A stretch of DNA of 24,490 nucleotides from HTCC5015 sp051747425. GTDB taxonomy: Bacteria; Pseudomonadota; Gammaproteobacteria; HTCC5015. The stretch lies in the NCBI GenBank assembly GCA_051747425.1, contig JBNJGD010000026.1, forward strand, positions 1 through 24,490, written 5' to 3'. This document shows positions 13,453 through 20,935 of the stretch, one piece after another; position 1 is the first letter of the stretch; each line of letters begins with the position of its first letter. A model generated the notes under the pieces. The model was given only the letters and a program-made list of their open reading frames with translations. It had not been told where the DNA came from and ran no database searches. The translations under genes were made by a program, and so were the position numbers.

Positions 13453-14841
13453 ATGACTACTATAACCGCCAACGAAACGCACTGGTCCGATGGAAAGCGC
13501 TATTTGTGGCTCTTCAGCCCCATGGTGCCCTTTCTCGGCCTGATTGCCATTGCCCTCTATTTTGTCACGGACTGGAGCGTCTTGCTCTGGATGGGCCCGA
13601 TCCTGGCCTATGTGATCATTCCCACAGCGGATTTGATTGTCGGTACGGATCGCACCAACCCGCCTGAAAGCGCGGTCCCCCAGCTCGAGGACGATCGCTA
13701 CTACCGCGCCATCGTCTACGCCTTCATTCCCGCCCAGATCGTGTTCACGGTCCTGGCCGTTTGGCTGGCCACTTCCGGCATGTTGGGTGGCTGGGAAATC
13801 TTCGGCCTGTGTTTCAGTGCCGGCGTGATCAACGGCATTGGCATTAACACGGCGCACGAGCTGGGTCACAAGAAGGGCGGTTTTGAGCGTTTTCTGGCCA
13901 AGCTGACCTTGATGCCGGTGGCCTACGGTCATTTCTTTATCGAGCACAACAAGGGCCACCATGTGAATGTGGCTACACCCGAAGATCCGGCCAGCTCCAA
14001 GATGGGCGAGAGCTTCTGGGCCTTTCTGCCGCGCACCGTGACCGGCAGCGTTCGCTCGGCCTGGAACATCGAGAAAAAGCGCCTGAACCGTTTGAACAAG
14101 TCGGTCTGGAGCCTGGACAACGAAAATCTGCAGGCCTGGGCCATGACCGTGGTCTTCTTCGGTGCCCTCACTGTCTGGCTGGGCTGGCCCGCGCTGCTGT
14201 TCCTGGTGGTTCAGGCGGCTTACGGTGCCTCGCTGCTGGAAGTGATCAACTATGTGGAGCACTACGGACTGCTGCGCAAGAAGCTGCCCAGCGGCCGCTA
14301 CGAGCGCTGCCAGCCGCGCCACTCCTGGAACAGCAACCACATTGTGACCAACCTGTTCCTGTACCAGTTGCAGCGCCACTCGGATCACCACGCGCACCCC
14401 ACGCGTCGTTTCCAGGCCCTGCGTCACTTTGAGGACAGCCCCCAGCTGCCGTCCGGCTACGCCTCCATGCTGCTGTTGGCCTACATCACGCCGCTGTGGC
14501 GCAAGATCATGGACCCCAAGGTGGTGGCTCACCACAACGGCGACCTGACCCAGGCCAATGTTCTGCCCTCCAAACGCGAGAAGATCTTTGCCCGCTGGGG
14601 TGTCGAGGACAAGACCGGTGGCGAAGTGCCGCTGGCCGAGACCGAAGAGAAAATCGCCGTGGGCAAAGCCGAGGCCGAGGACTGGCAGTGCCCCGGTTGT
14701 GGCTATACCTACCAGCAGTCCCAGGGGCTGGAGTCCGAGGGCTTCGCCCCCGGCACCGCCTTCTCGGCTCTGCCCGACGACTGGTGTTGCCCCGACTGCG
14801 GCGTTCGCGACAAGCTGGATTTCCAGCCGCTGGCGGAGTAA
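13453..14841 (+). CDS. alkB: Alkane 1-monooxygenase fused to C-terminal rubredoxin
   Basis: 462 aa. This is an integral-membrane non-haem di-iron hydroxylase that oxidises the terminal carbon of n-alkanes. Transmembrane helices lie around 20-60 and 90-130 and in the 230-265 region. The histidine boxes are HELGH (135-139), EHNKGHH (164-170), EHYG (269-272) and LQRHSDHH (306-313). Residues about 411-457 form a rubredoxin with CPGC (413-416) and CPDC (446-449), which normally passes electrons to AlkB and is here fused by a linker rich in Glu/Ala. The ATG is preceded by GAGGTAAGACAG; an upstream TTG frame is ignored. It is a single gene, closed by a strong terminator. Confidence 0.95.
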   Translation: MTTITANETHWSDGKRYLWLFSPMVPFLGLIAIALYFVTDWSVLLWMGPILAYVIIPTADLIVGTDRTNPPESAVPQLEDDRYYRAIVYAFIPAQIVFTVLAVWLATSGMLGGWEIFGLCFSAGVINGIGINTAHELGHKKGGFERFLAKLTLMPVAYGHFFIEHNKGHHVNVATPEDPASSKMGESFWAFLPRTVTGSVRSAWNIEKKRLNRLNKSVWSLDNENLQAWAMTVVFFGALTVWLGWPALLFLVVQAAYGASLLEVINYVEHYGLLRKKLPSGRYERCQPRHSWNSNHIVTNLFLYQLQRHSDHHAHPTRRFQALRHFEDSPQLPSGYASMLLLAYITPLWRKIMDPKVVAHHNGDLTQANVLPSKREKIFARWGVEDKTGGEVPLAETEEKIAVGKAEAEDWQCPGCGYTYQQSQGLESEGFAPGTAFSALPDDWCCPDCGVRDKLDFQPLAE

Positions 14842-14862
14842 ATCCGGTACCTGGGAGTACGC

Positions 14863-14889
14863 AAAAGGCCCGCAATTGCGGGCCTTTTT
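14863..14889 (+). terminator. Intrinsic terminator after alkB
   Basis: A perfect 13-bp-arm hairpin (AAAAGGCCCGCAA / TTGCGGGCCTTTT) ends in a T-run. It lies 21 bp after the stop codon. Confidence 0.9.
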
Positions 14890-14984
14890 GCTTGTCGGAC
14901 CGGTTGTGACAGAATGTATCGGTGTTCGCAGTTGGCCTCGACGGTTGGCTGCTCCTTAATCTGAAACGACAATGGGGCAACGAT

Positions 14985-16592
14985 ATGGGCGAGAATCTGG
15001 ACGAAAAACAAATCGCTGAAATCGAAGAGATCTACGAAACCGACTTTGAAATCGGGCAAGACAATGTCAACATGTTTGGCTTGGACTTGCACAACCCGGT
15101 GTTCTTTTTCAGTTCATTGCTGATGATTGTTTTTGTGGTGGGTACGCTGATTTTTCCCACCGAGGCCAACGAAGCGCTGGGCGGCGCCAAGCAATTTGTC
15201 ATTGACTACTTTGACTGGTTGCTGATGATCAGTGCCAATGTTTTTGTGCTGTTTTGCCTGACCTTGATCTTCTTGCCGGTGGGCAAGATTCGCCTGGGCG
15301 GTCAGGATGCCAACCCCGAATTCTCCCGTCCCTCCTGGTTCGCCATGCTGTTTGCTGCCGGCATGGGCATCGGTTTGATGTTCTGGAGTGTGGCCGAGCC
15401 GATGGCTTACTTTCACGGTGCCTGGTACGGCGCGCCACTGGGCGGGCCGACCGGTTCCTCGGAAGCCGCCACCAACGCCATGGGCGCCACCATGTTCCAC
15501 TGGGGTCTGCACCCCTGGGCGATTTACGCCGTGGTGGCCCTGTCGCTGGCCTTCTTTGCCTATAACAAAGGTTTGCCGCTGACGATTCGCTCGGCTTTCT
15601 ATCCAGTGATGGGCGATCGCATCTGGGGCTGGCCGGGGCACATCATTGATACCGTCGCGGTGGTGGCCACCATTTTCGGTCTGGCCACTTCCCTGGGCTT
15701 TGGTGCCCAGCAGGCGGCCAGTGGCCTGGACTTCCTGTTCGAGACCGGCAGTGGCATCAATGTGCAGATTGCGGTCATTGTCGGTGTGACGGCCGTGGCT
15801 CTGTTTTCAGTGATTCGCGGTCTTGATGGTGGCGTCAAGCTGCTGAGTAACATCAACATGACCATTGCAATAGCTCTGGTGCTCTTTATTTTCTTTGCTG
15901 GCAGCACCCTGGAGTTGGTCGGCTGGATGGGCAAGGCCACCTGGGCCTACGCCCGCGACATCATTCCCCTGAGTAACTGGATTGGCCGCGACGATTCGTC
16001 CTGGTTCCACGGCTGGACGGTGTTCTACTGGGCCTGGTGGATTTCCTGGTCGCCCTTCGTCGGCATGTTCATCGCCCGGGTGTCCTACGGCCGCACCGTG
16101 CGGGAGTTCCTGACAGCCGTTTTGGTAATCCCGACCATCATTACCATTGGCTGGATGGGCATCTTCGGCGGCAGTGGTTTGGACCAGGCTCTCAACAATG
16201 TGGGTCAGTTTGCCACCGAGCTGGGCGATCACAAGATGGCCCTGTTTGAAATGTTCAAGCAGTTGCCGTTCACCGAGATCATTGCCTTTATCGCCATTGT
16301 TCTGGTGCTGATCTTCTTCGTCACTTCCTCGGATTCCGGTTCGTTGGTGATCGACAGCATCACCGCCGGCGGCAAGCTCGACGCGCCGGTCAGCCAGCGC
16401 ATTTTCTGGGCGGTTATGGAAGGCCTGATCGCCGGCGCCCTGTTGTTCGGCGGTGGCGATGATGCGCTCAAGGCACTGCAGAGCGGGTCCGTGGCAACCG
16501 GGCTGCCCTTTGCCGTGGTCCTGCTGGTGATGTGTTTCAGCCTCTACAAGGGCCTGCACCACGAGCGCCTGTTGATCGACGCGGGCAAATAA
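14985..16592 (+). CDS. BCCT-family transporter
   Basis: 535 aa, about 12 transmembrane helices, inner membrane. The signature GMGIGLMFWSVAEP (126-139) and the aromatic segment YWAWWISWSPFVGMFIARVSYGR mark the betaine/carnitine/choline transporter family; TSSDSGSLVID, near the C-terminal third, is also conserved. Such carriers take up glycine betaine, choline, carnitine or related osmolytes, usually coupled to Na+ or H+. The exact substrate cannot be read. The N terminus carries ~30 acidic cytosolic residues. The start chosen is the ATG at 14985; an upstream GTG at 14922 would add unlikely residues. There is no long C-terminal osmosensory tail, so strong BetP-like regulation is doubtful. Confidence 0.93.
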   Translation: MGENLDEKQIAEIEEIYETDFEIGQDNVNMFGLDLHNPVFFFSSLLMIVFVVGTLIFPTEANEALGGAKQFVIDYFDWLLMISANVFVLFCLTLIFLPVGKIRLGGQDANPEFSRPSWFAMLFAAGMGIGLMFWSVAEPMAYFHGAWYGAPLGGPTGSSEAATNAMGATMFHWGLHPWAIYAVVALSLAFFAYNKGLPLTIRSAFYPVMGDRIWGWPGHIIDTVAVVATIFGLATSLGFGAQQAASGLDFLFETGSGINVQIAVIVGVTAVALFSVIRGLDGGVKLLSNINMTIAIALVLFIFFAGSTLELVGWMGKATWAYARDIIPLSNWIGRDDSSWFHGWTVFYWAWWISWSPFVGMFIARVSYGRTVREFLTAVLVIPTIITIGWMGIFGGSGLDQALNNVGQFATELGDHKMALFEMFKQLPFTEIIAFIAIVLVLIFFVTSSDSGSLVIDSITAGGKLDAPVSQRIFWAVMEGLIAGALLFGGGDDALKALQSGSVATGLPFAVVLLVMCFSLYKGLHHERLLIDAGK

Positions 16593-16625
16593 ACGGCACC
16601 GCACCCTGGTTTTCTTTAAAACCAT

Positions 16626-16664
16626 CGCCACCCGGGTTCGCTGAACCCGGGTGGCGTTTTTTTT
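16626..16664 (+). terminator. Intrinsic terminator after the BCCT gene
   Basis: A perfect 14-bp-arm hairpin (CGCCACCCGGGTTC / GAACCCGGGTGGCG, GCT loop) followed by eight T. The T-run touches the TTGACA -35 box of arsR. Confidence 0.95.
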
Positions 16665-16691
16665 GACATCTCGATAATATGTCCATACTCT
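16663..16691 (+). promoter_or_regulatory. Candidate arsR promoter
   Basis: A perfect -35 TTGACA (16663-16668) is followed after 17 bp by TACTCT (16686-16691), a weak -10. Transcription would then start within a few bases of the arsR ATG. Confidence 0.5.
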
Positions 16692-16700
16692 TGGACATAT
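16677..16700. promoter_or_regulatory. ArsR operator palindrome
   Basis: A perfect inverted repeat: ATATGTCCA, 6 bp, TGGACATAT. It covers the candidate -10 and runs into the arsR start codon, the expected place for autorepression. Confidence 0.8.
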
Positions 16701-17010
16701 GGACGAATCAAAGGCCATCGACAGCTTTGCCGCGCTTTCCCAGGAAACTCGCCTGAAGGCGTTTCGCCTGTTGGTCAGAGCGGAGCCGGAGGGGCTCCCT
16801 GCCGGGGAGATCGCCCGGCAGCTGGCGGTGCCGCACAATACGATGTCCGCGCATTTGTCCGTGTTGTCGCAGGCGGGGCTGGTGGTCCACCGGCGCCAGA
16901 GCCGGTCGATTATCTACCGCGCCGAGATGCAACACATGCAGGCGATCATCCGCTTTCTGGTGCATGACTGCTGTTCCGGCCACCCCGATGTCTGCCAAAT
17001 CAACCCGTAA
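16699..17010 (+). CDS. arsR: ArsR-family arsenic-responsive repressor
   Basis: 103 aa, a small winged-helix dimer. It has the ArsR core (AALSQETRLKAFRLLV, then LPAGEIARQLAVPHNTMSAHLSVLSQAGLV) and a C-terminal metal site with Cys91, Cys92 and Cys99 (DCCSGHPDVC). This is the layout of the As(III) sensors of the Acidithiobacillus ArsR type, in which the thiols sit at the C terminus rather than in the DNA-binding helix. Arsenite binding should release it from the palindrome at 16677-16700, which overlaps its own start codon. No Shine-Dalgarno sequence is visible. It is followed 30 bp later by acr3 in one operon. Confidence 0.93.
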   Translation: MDESKAIDSFAALSQETRLKAFRLLVRAEPEGLPAGEIARQLAVPHNTMSAHLSVLSQAGLVVHRRQSRSIIYRAEMQHMQAIIRFLVHDCCSGHPDVCQINP

Positions 17011-17040
17011 ATTGTCACTGAAACCCGAGGCAGTTGCCGT

Positions 17041-18120
17041 ATGAATACAAACCAGCAATCGCAGGCCCCCAGTACCTCGGAGGGCATGGGGCTGTTTGAG
17101 CGTTTTCTCTCCCTGTGGGTGGCGTTGGCCATTGTCGCCGGGATACTGCTGGGCCAGTTTGCCCCCGCCGTTCCGGAGACCCTGTCGCGCTTTGAGTACG
17201 CCCAGGTGTCCATTCCGGTGGCCGTGCTGATCTGGGCGATGATCTTCCCGATGATGCTGCAGATCGATTTCACTTCCATCATCGGCGTGCGCAAACAGCC
17301 CAGGGGGCTGGTGATTACGACCACAGTCAACTGGCTGATCAAGCCCTTCACCATGTTTGCCATTGCCTGGTTCTTTTTCATGGTGGTGTTTGAGCCCCTC
17401 ATTCCCGCCGACAAGGCCAGCGAGTATCTGGCCGGTGCGATTTTGCTGGGCGCGGCGCCGTGTACCGCCATGGTCTTTGTGTGGAGTTACCTCACCCGCG
17501 GTGATGCCGCCTATACCCTGGTGCAGGTGGCCCTCAACGACCTGATCATGCTCTTCGCCTTTGCGCCCATTGTGGTCTTTCTCCTGGGCGTGTCGGACAT
17601 TCAGGTGCCCTGGGATACGCTGCTCTTGTCGGTTGTGCTGTACATCGTCATTCCGCTGAGCGCCGGCTACCTGACCCGCCAGGCGGTGATCAAGCGCCGC
17701 GGCCTCGACTGGTTCGATAATGTCTTTATGAAGCGCGTGGCGCCGATCACGCCCATCGGTCTGATTATCACACTGGTTTTGCTGTTTGCCTTCCAGGGCG
17801 ATGTGATCATCGACAATCCGCTGCACATCGTATTGATTGCCATTCCCCTGATTTTGCAGACCTTCCTGATCTTCTTTATCGCCTATGGCTGGAGCCGGGC
17901 CTGGAAAGTACCGCACTGCGTAGCGGCCCCGGCGAGCATGATTGGTGCGAGCAACTTCTTCGAGTTGGCGGTGGCGGTGGCCATTGCCCTGTTTGGCCTT
18001 CAATCCGGCGCGGCACTGGCCACCGTGGTGGGCGTGCTGGTAGAGGTGCCGGTGATGCTCGCTTTGGTGCGCATCGCGAACAAGACGCGAGCTTATTTCC
18101 CGGCGACCAGTGAGGGATGA
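17041..18120 (+). CDS. acr3: ACR3-family arsenite efflux transporter
   Basis: 359 aa, ten transmembrane helices, inner membrane. It expels As(III) with the help of the proton gradient. The conserved catalytic Cys141 lies in LLGAAPCTAMVFVW, and the conserved Glu308 lies in MIGASNFFELAVA; both are hallmarks of the family. It lies directly after arsR in the same operon (30-bp gap, GAGG upstream of the ATG). No arsenate reductase (arsC) follows, so the cell would need one elsewhere to handle As(V). No clear terminator follows; a GC-rich hairpin at 18133-18161 lacks a T-run. Confidence 0.95.
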   Translation: MNTNQQSQAPSTSEGMGLFERFLSLWVALAIVAGILLGQFAPAVPETLSRFEYAQVSIPVAVLIWAMIFPMMLQIDFTSIIGVRKQPRGLVITTTVNWLIKPFTMFAIAWFFFMVVFEPLIPADKASEYLAGAILLGAAPCTAMVFVWSYLTRGDAAYTLVQVALNDLIMLFAFAPIVVFLLGVSDIQVPWDTLLLSVVLYIVIPLSAGYLTRQAVIKRRGLDWFDNVFMKRVAPITPIGLIITLVLLFAFQGDVIIDNPLHIVLIAIPLILQTFLIFFIAYGWSRAWKVPHCVAAPASMIGASNFFELAVAVAIALFGLQSGAALATVVGVLVEVPVMLALVRIANKTRAYFPATSEG

Positions 18121-18223
18121 GTCTCCAGCGAAGCCGCCGCTGGCGGATTACGCGCGGCGGCCCTAGTCAACCGTTGTGATATGAGTATGATAGTGGCTCG
18201 TTTTTACTCGGATCTTGTGCCAG

Positions 18224-18541
18224 ATGGCCATTAAAACTCACAGTCAGGTTGCCCTGCAGGTCAAAACCAGCCCGGTACATGGAAAGGGGCTGTATGCCGG
18301 CGAGGACATTGCCAAGGGCACCATTCTCGGCCGGGTTTCAGGCCGCTGGACGCAGCAGGATTCGATGTACACCCTGTGGATCGACGAAGACCAGGGCTTT
18401 CGCGTTCAGTGTGATTTCAAATACATCAACCACAGTGGCAAGCCCAATGTTGCCTATTACGATGATCTGACGGTCGTGGCGCTGCGCAAGATCCGAGCGG
18501 GCGACGAGCTCTTTCACGACTACGGCTGGGACGACGAATAG
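18224..18541 (+). CDS. Small SET-domain protein
   Basis: 105 aa, comprising little more than a SET domain: SPVHGKGLYAGEDIAKGTILG at the start, then KYINHSGKPNVAYYDD (the N-H-S cofactor loop) and IRAGDELFHDYGWD (the ELxxDYG end with the active-site Tyr). SET domains methylate protein lysine with S-adenosylmethionine. Bacterial versions of this size are common, with unknown targets; they lack the pre/post-SET parts of eukaryotic enzymes. The ATG at 18224 is preferred to a TTG at 18215. It sits between the arsenic operon and the retropepsin trio. Confidence 0.9.
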   Translation: MAIKTHSQVALQVKTSPVHGKGLYAGEDIAKGTILGRVSGRWTQQDSMYTLWIDEDQGFRVQCDFKYINHSGKPNVAYYDDLTVVALRKIRAGDELFHDYGWDDE

Positions 18542-18650
18542 TGCCGCGGTGGTCGATGACTGCGAAAAGTTCTGCAAAGATGCCGTGCGGCCACTCCATG
18601 GTCGCGAGCCGATGAACTACACTAAACACCCGTTTTTGTGCCAGAGTCCC

Positions 18651-19400
18651 ATGTCCTATCAACGCTTTGCTGTTCACCTTTTTTTTCACCTCTCCCGCCG
18701 CGTTTTGCCCTGGCCGACACCGCTTTTTGGCGTTGCGGCATTGATGTTCAGCGCGTCGGTGGCCCACGCCGATGGAGAGTATGAGAACAAGGTCATTTAT
18801 GGTTTGCACGAACATGTCCTGGTCAAGGAGCTTGGCGTCGAGTTGCCGGCCAAGCTGGACACCGGTGCCGAGTCGGCATCGCTCAGTGCCCACTACATCA
18901 AGCGTTTCGATCGCGATGGCGAGAAGTGGGTCGAGTTTGATCTGGCCATGGATAAAAACGACCGCGAGGAGTTGGGGCTGGATTCCTGGCAGTGGGACGA
19001 TGTGCAAATGCCCATTTCCCGCCATGTGCGCATCAAACGGCGCTCGGAAAATGTGGACGAGGGCGAAAAGGACTACAACCGCCGGCCGGTCGTCGAGTTG
19101 ACCCTGTGTATTGGCGGGCGCGAGGCCACGGTGGATGTCAATCTGACCGATCGCCGCGACTTCAGCTACCCCCTGTTGGTGGGGTCGGACGCCCTGCGCA
19201 AACTCAACTCCCTGATTGACCCGTCGATCTCCATGGGCACCGGCGGGCCGCGCTGCGCTATCGAGACTGAGCCGGCGGTGTCCGATGAGGAACCGACAGA
19301 GTCTGACGACAGTGGCGACAAGGACGACAAGGACGATGAGAAGACCAGCGACGACTCGCCCGAGAGTGACGACCAGCCGTCCGGGAAGGAGAGCGACTGA
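18651..19400 (+). CDS. Retropepsin-like (RimB / ATP-dependent zinc protease family) exported protein
   Basis: 249 aa from the chosen ATG. It starts with a long signal sequence ending in ASVAHA (residue 40), so it is exported to the periplasm or membrane-linked. The core carries the aspartic-protease triad DTG (Asp70, in KLDTGAESASLSA), and DRRDFSYPLLVGSDAL is the family's conserved second motif. The last ~50 residues are an unusual acidic tail rich in Asp, Ser and Glu. Upstream ATG (18612) and GTG (18549) starts are possible. Its stop overlaps the ATG of the transglutaminase-like gene by 1 bp (TGATG), so the three genes form one operon. The family is known beside ATP-grasp ligases; its substrate here is unknown. 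Confidence 0.85.
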   Translation: MSYQRFAVHLFFHLSRRVLPWPTPLFGVAALMFSASVAHADGEYENKVIYGLHEHVLVKELGVELPAKLDTGAESASLSAHYIKRFDRDGEKWVEFDLAMDKNDREELGLDSWQWDDVQMPISRHVRIKRRSENVDEGEKDYNRRPVVELTLCIGGREATVDVNLTDRRDFSYPLLVGSDALRKLNSLIDPSISMGTGGPRCAIETEPAVSDEEPTESDDSGDKDDKDDEKTSDDSPESDDQPSGKESD

Positions 19401-20935
19401 TGTACTCGGTTCGCTGGCACGCCCGGATTTTGGCATTGCTGCTGATGGCGGCCGGCGTGGGCAGCGTGCTCTACCAGGTGTCGGTGCTGCATGTTCCCCT
19501 GAGCGAAAATGAAACTGATCCGGTCTGGGTAGTCGAAACCCAGCTGCGCTTCGATGCCAAGCCGCGATTCCCCATCAAGGTGAGAATGTTTGTGCCTCCC
19601 CTGGAGGAGCGCTACAGCACACTCAACGAAAGTTTTATTTCCAATAACTACGGCGTCCATGTCAATCGCGACCGGGGCAACCGACAGGTGACCTGGTCGG
19701 CGCGCCGGGCCGACGGTCGCCAATATCTCTACTACCGACTGATCCTGACACCGCGCTATGCCAATGGCGAGCAGGAGCAAGTGGGACCCCAGTTTCGCAA
19801 CGCGCCCGAGCTCGATGGCGCTGAGCGCCTGGCGGTGAACGCTTTGCTCGATCCCATTCGGCAGCACTCGGCCGATGTGGAGACCTTTATCAGCGAAACC
19901 ATCCAGCGGGTGAACGATCTCGGTAACGACAATGTTCGCCTGCTGCTGGGCCGCGACAACAGTTTGCAAAAGCGGGTCGAAGTTATCGACTTGTTGCTGG
20001 CGGTGGCCCACATTCCGGTTGAGCCGGTCCACACGCTTCGTTTGGCCGATGGTCAGGGTCAACAACCCGAACTGTGGCTGCGCACTTATAACGGCGAGGA
20101 GTGGCTCTACTTCAACCCGGCCAATGGCCAGCAGGGCATTCCCGAAGATCGCCTGGTGTGGTGGCGGGGTCCCGAGGATCTGCTGACGCTCGATGGCGGG
20201 CGCAATGCCGAGGTTAGTTTCAGCGTCCGCAAAAGTGAAATGAGCGCGCTGGAAATGGCCCGCTCCCTCAAACAGCGCAATCGCTCCAGCTTTATGGACA
20301 TCTCCCTGTACGAGCTGCCCCTGCAGAGCCAGCAGCTTTACAAGGTGGTGGTGATGATTCCCCTGGGCGTGTTGCTGGTGCTGATGCTGCGCAGTCTGGT
20401 CGGGCTGGAAACCCTGGGCACTTTTACCCCCGTACTGATCGCCCTGGCGTTTCGCGAGACCCAGGTGTTCTGGGGACTCTTGCTGTTTGTGGTGATTACG
20501 GCCCTGGGTCTGTTGTTGCGCAGTTATCTGGAACACCTGCGCCTGCAATTGTTGTCGAGGCTTTCGGTGGTGCTCACTTTTGTGGTGGTGTTGATGGCGT
20601 CCATGAGTCTGCTGGGACACAAGCTGGGTGTGGTCACCGGCCTGTCGGTGGGGCTGTTCCCCATGGTGATTCTGACCATGGTGATCGAGCGCCTGTCGAT
20701 TGTCTGGGAGGAGCGCGGGGGCAGCCACGCACTCAAGGTGGGCGTGGGCACCATGGTGGCGGCGGTGGCCAGCCACTATCTGATGGTGCAGCCGCAGCTG
20801 AGCTACTGGTTCTTTACCCTGCCGGGCCTGATGTTGTGCGTGGCCTCCATCATGGTCTTGCTGGGTCACTACCGCGGCTATCGTCTGAGTGAGTTGCTGC
20901 GTTTCAAGGACATGACCGACGAGGGAAGCCGCTAG
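19400..20935 (+). CDS. Inactive transglutaminase fused to seven transmembrane helices
   Basis: 511 aa. One N-terminal membrane helix (8-28) is followed by a periplasmic transglutaminase-like domain (about 35-310) and seven helices (about 315-495). The segment where a transglutaminase has its catalytic Cys reads DNSLQKRVEVIDLLLAVAHI, without Cys, and the His region (LWLRTYNGEEWLYFNP) also lacks the usual H-W pair. The domain is therefore predicted to be inactive and to bind rather than cut. This architecture (7TM_transglut) is known to be linked to an ATP-grasp ligase and a retropepsin, as here. It is coupled at both ends by 1-bp overlaps (TGATG and TAGTG). It probably acts as an inner-membrane scaffold or receptor. 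Confidence 0.9.
   Translation: MYSVRWHARILALLLMAAGVGSVLYQVSVLHVPLSENETDPVWVVETQLRFDAKPRFPIKVRMFVPPLEERYSTLNESFISNNYGVHVNRDRGNRQVTWSARRADGRQYLYYRLILTPRYANGEQEQVGPQFRNAPELDGAERLAVNALLDPIRQHSADVETFISETIQRVNDLGNDNVRLLLGRDNSLQKRVEVIDLLLAVAHIPVEPVHTLRLADGQGQQPELWLRTYNGEEWLYFNPANGQQGIPEDRLVWWRGPEDLLTLDGGRNAEVSFSVRKSEMSALEMARSLKQRNRSSFMDISLYELPLQSQQLYKVVVMIPLGVLLVLMLRSLVGLETLGTFTPVLIALAFRETQVFWGLLLFVVITALGLLLRSYLEHLRLQLLSRLSVVLTFVVVLMASMSLLGHKLGVVTGLSVGLFPMVILTMVIERLSIVWEERGGSHALKVGVGTMVAAVASHYLMVQPQLSYWFFTLPGLMLCVASIMVLLGHYRGYRLSELLRFKDMTDEGSR

Noticed and set aside
16708..18003. Minus-strand frame (431 codons) opposite arsR-acr3
   Set aside because: Composition (Gln/His/Arg/Gly) is that of an antisense shadow of membrane-protein codons; acr3 and arsR are certain.
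18133..18161. GC-rich hairpin after acr3 as a terminator
   Set aside because: The 7-bp arms have a long loop and no T-run follows.
19166..20869. Minus-strand frame (567 codons) opposite the transglutaminase-7TM gene
   Set aside because: His/Gln-rich repeats mirror the Leu/Val codons of the membrane helices on the plus strand. No domain is recognisable.
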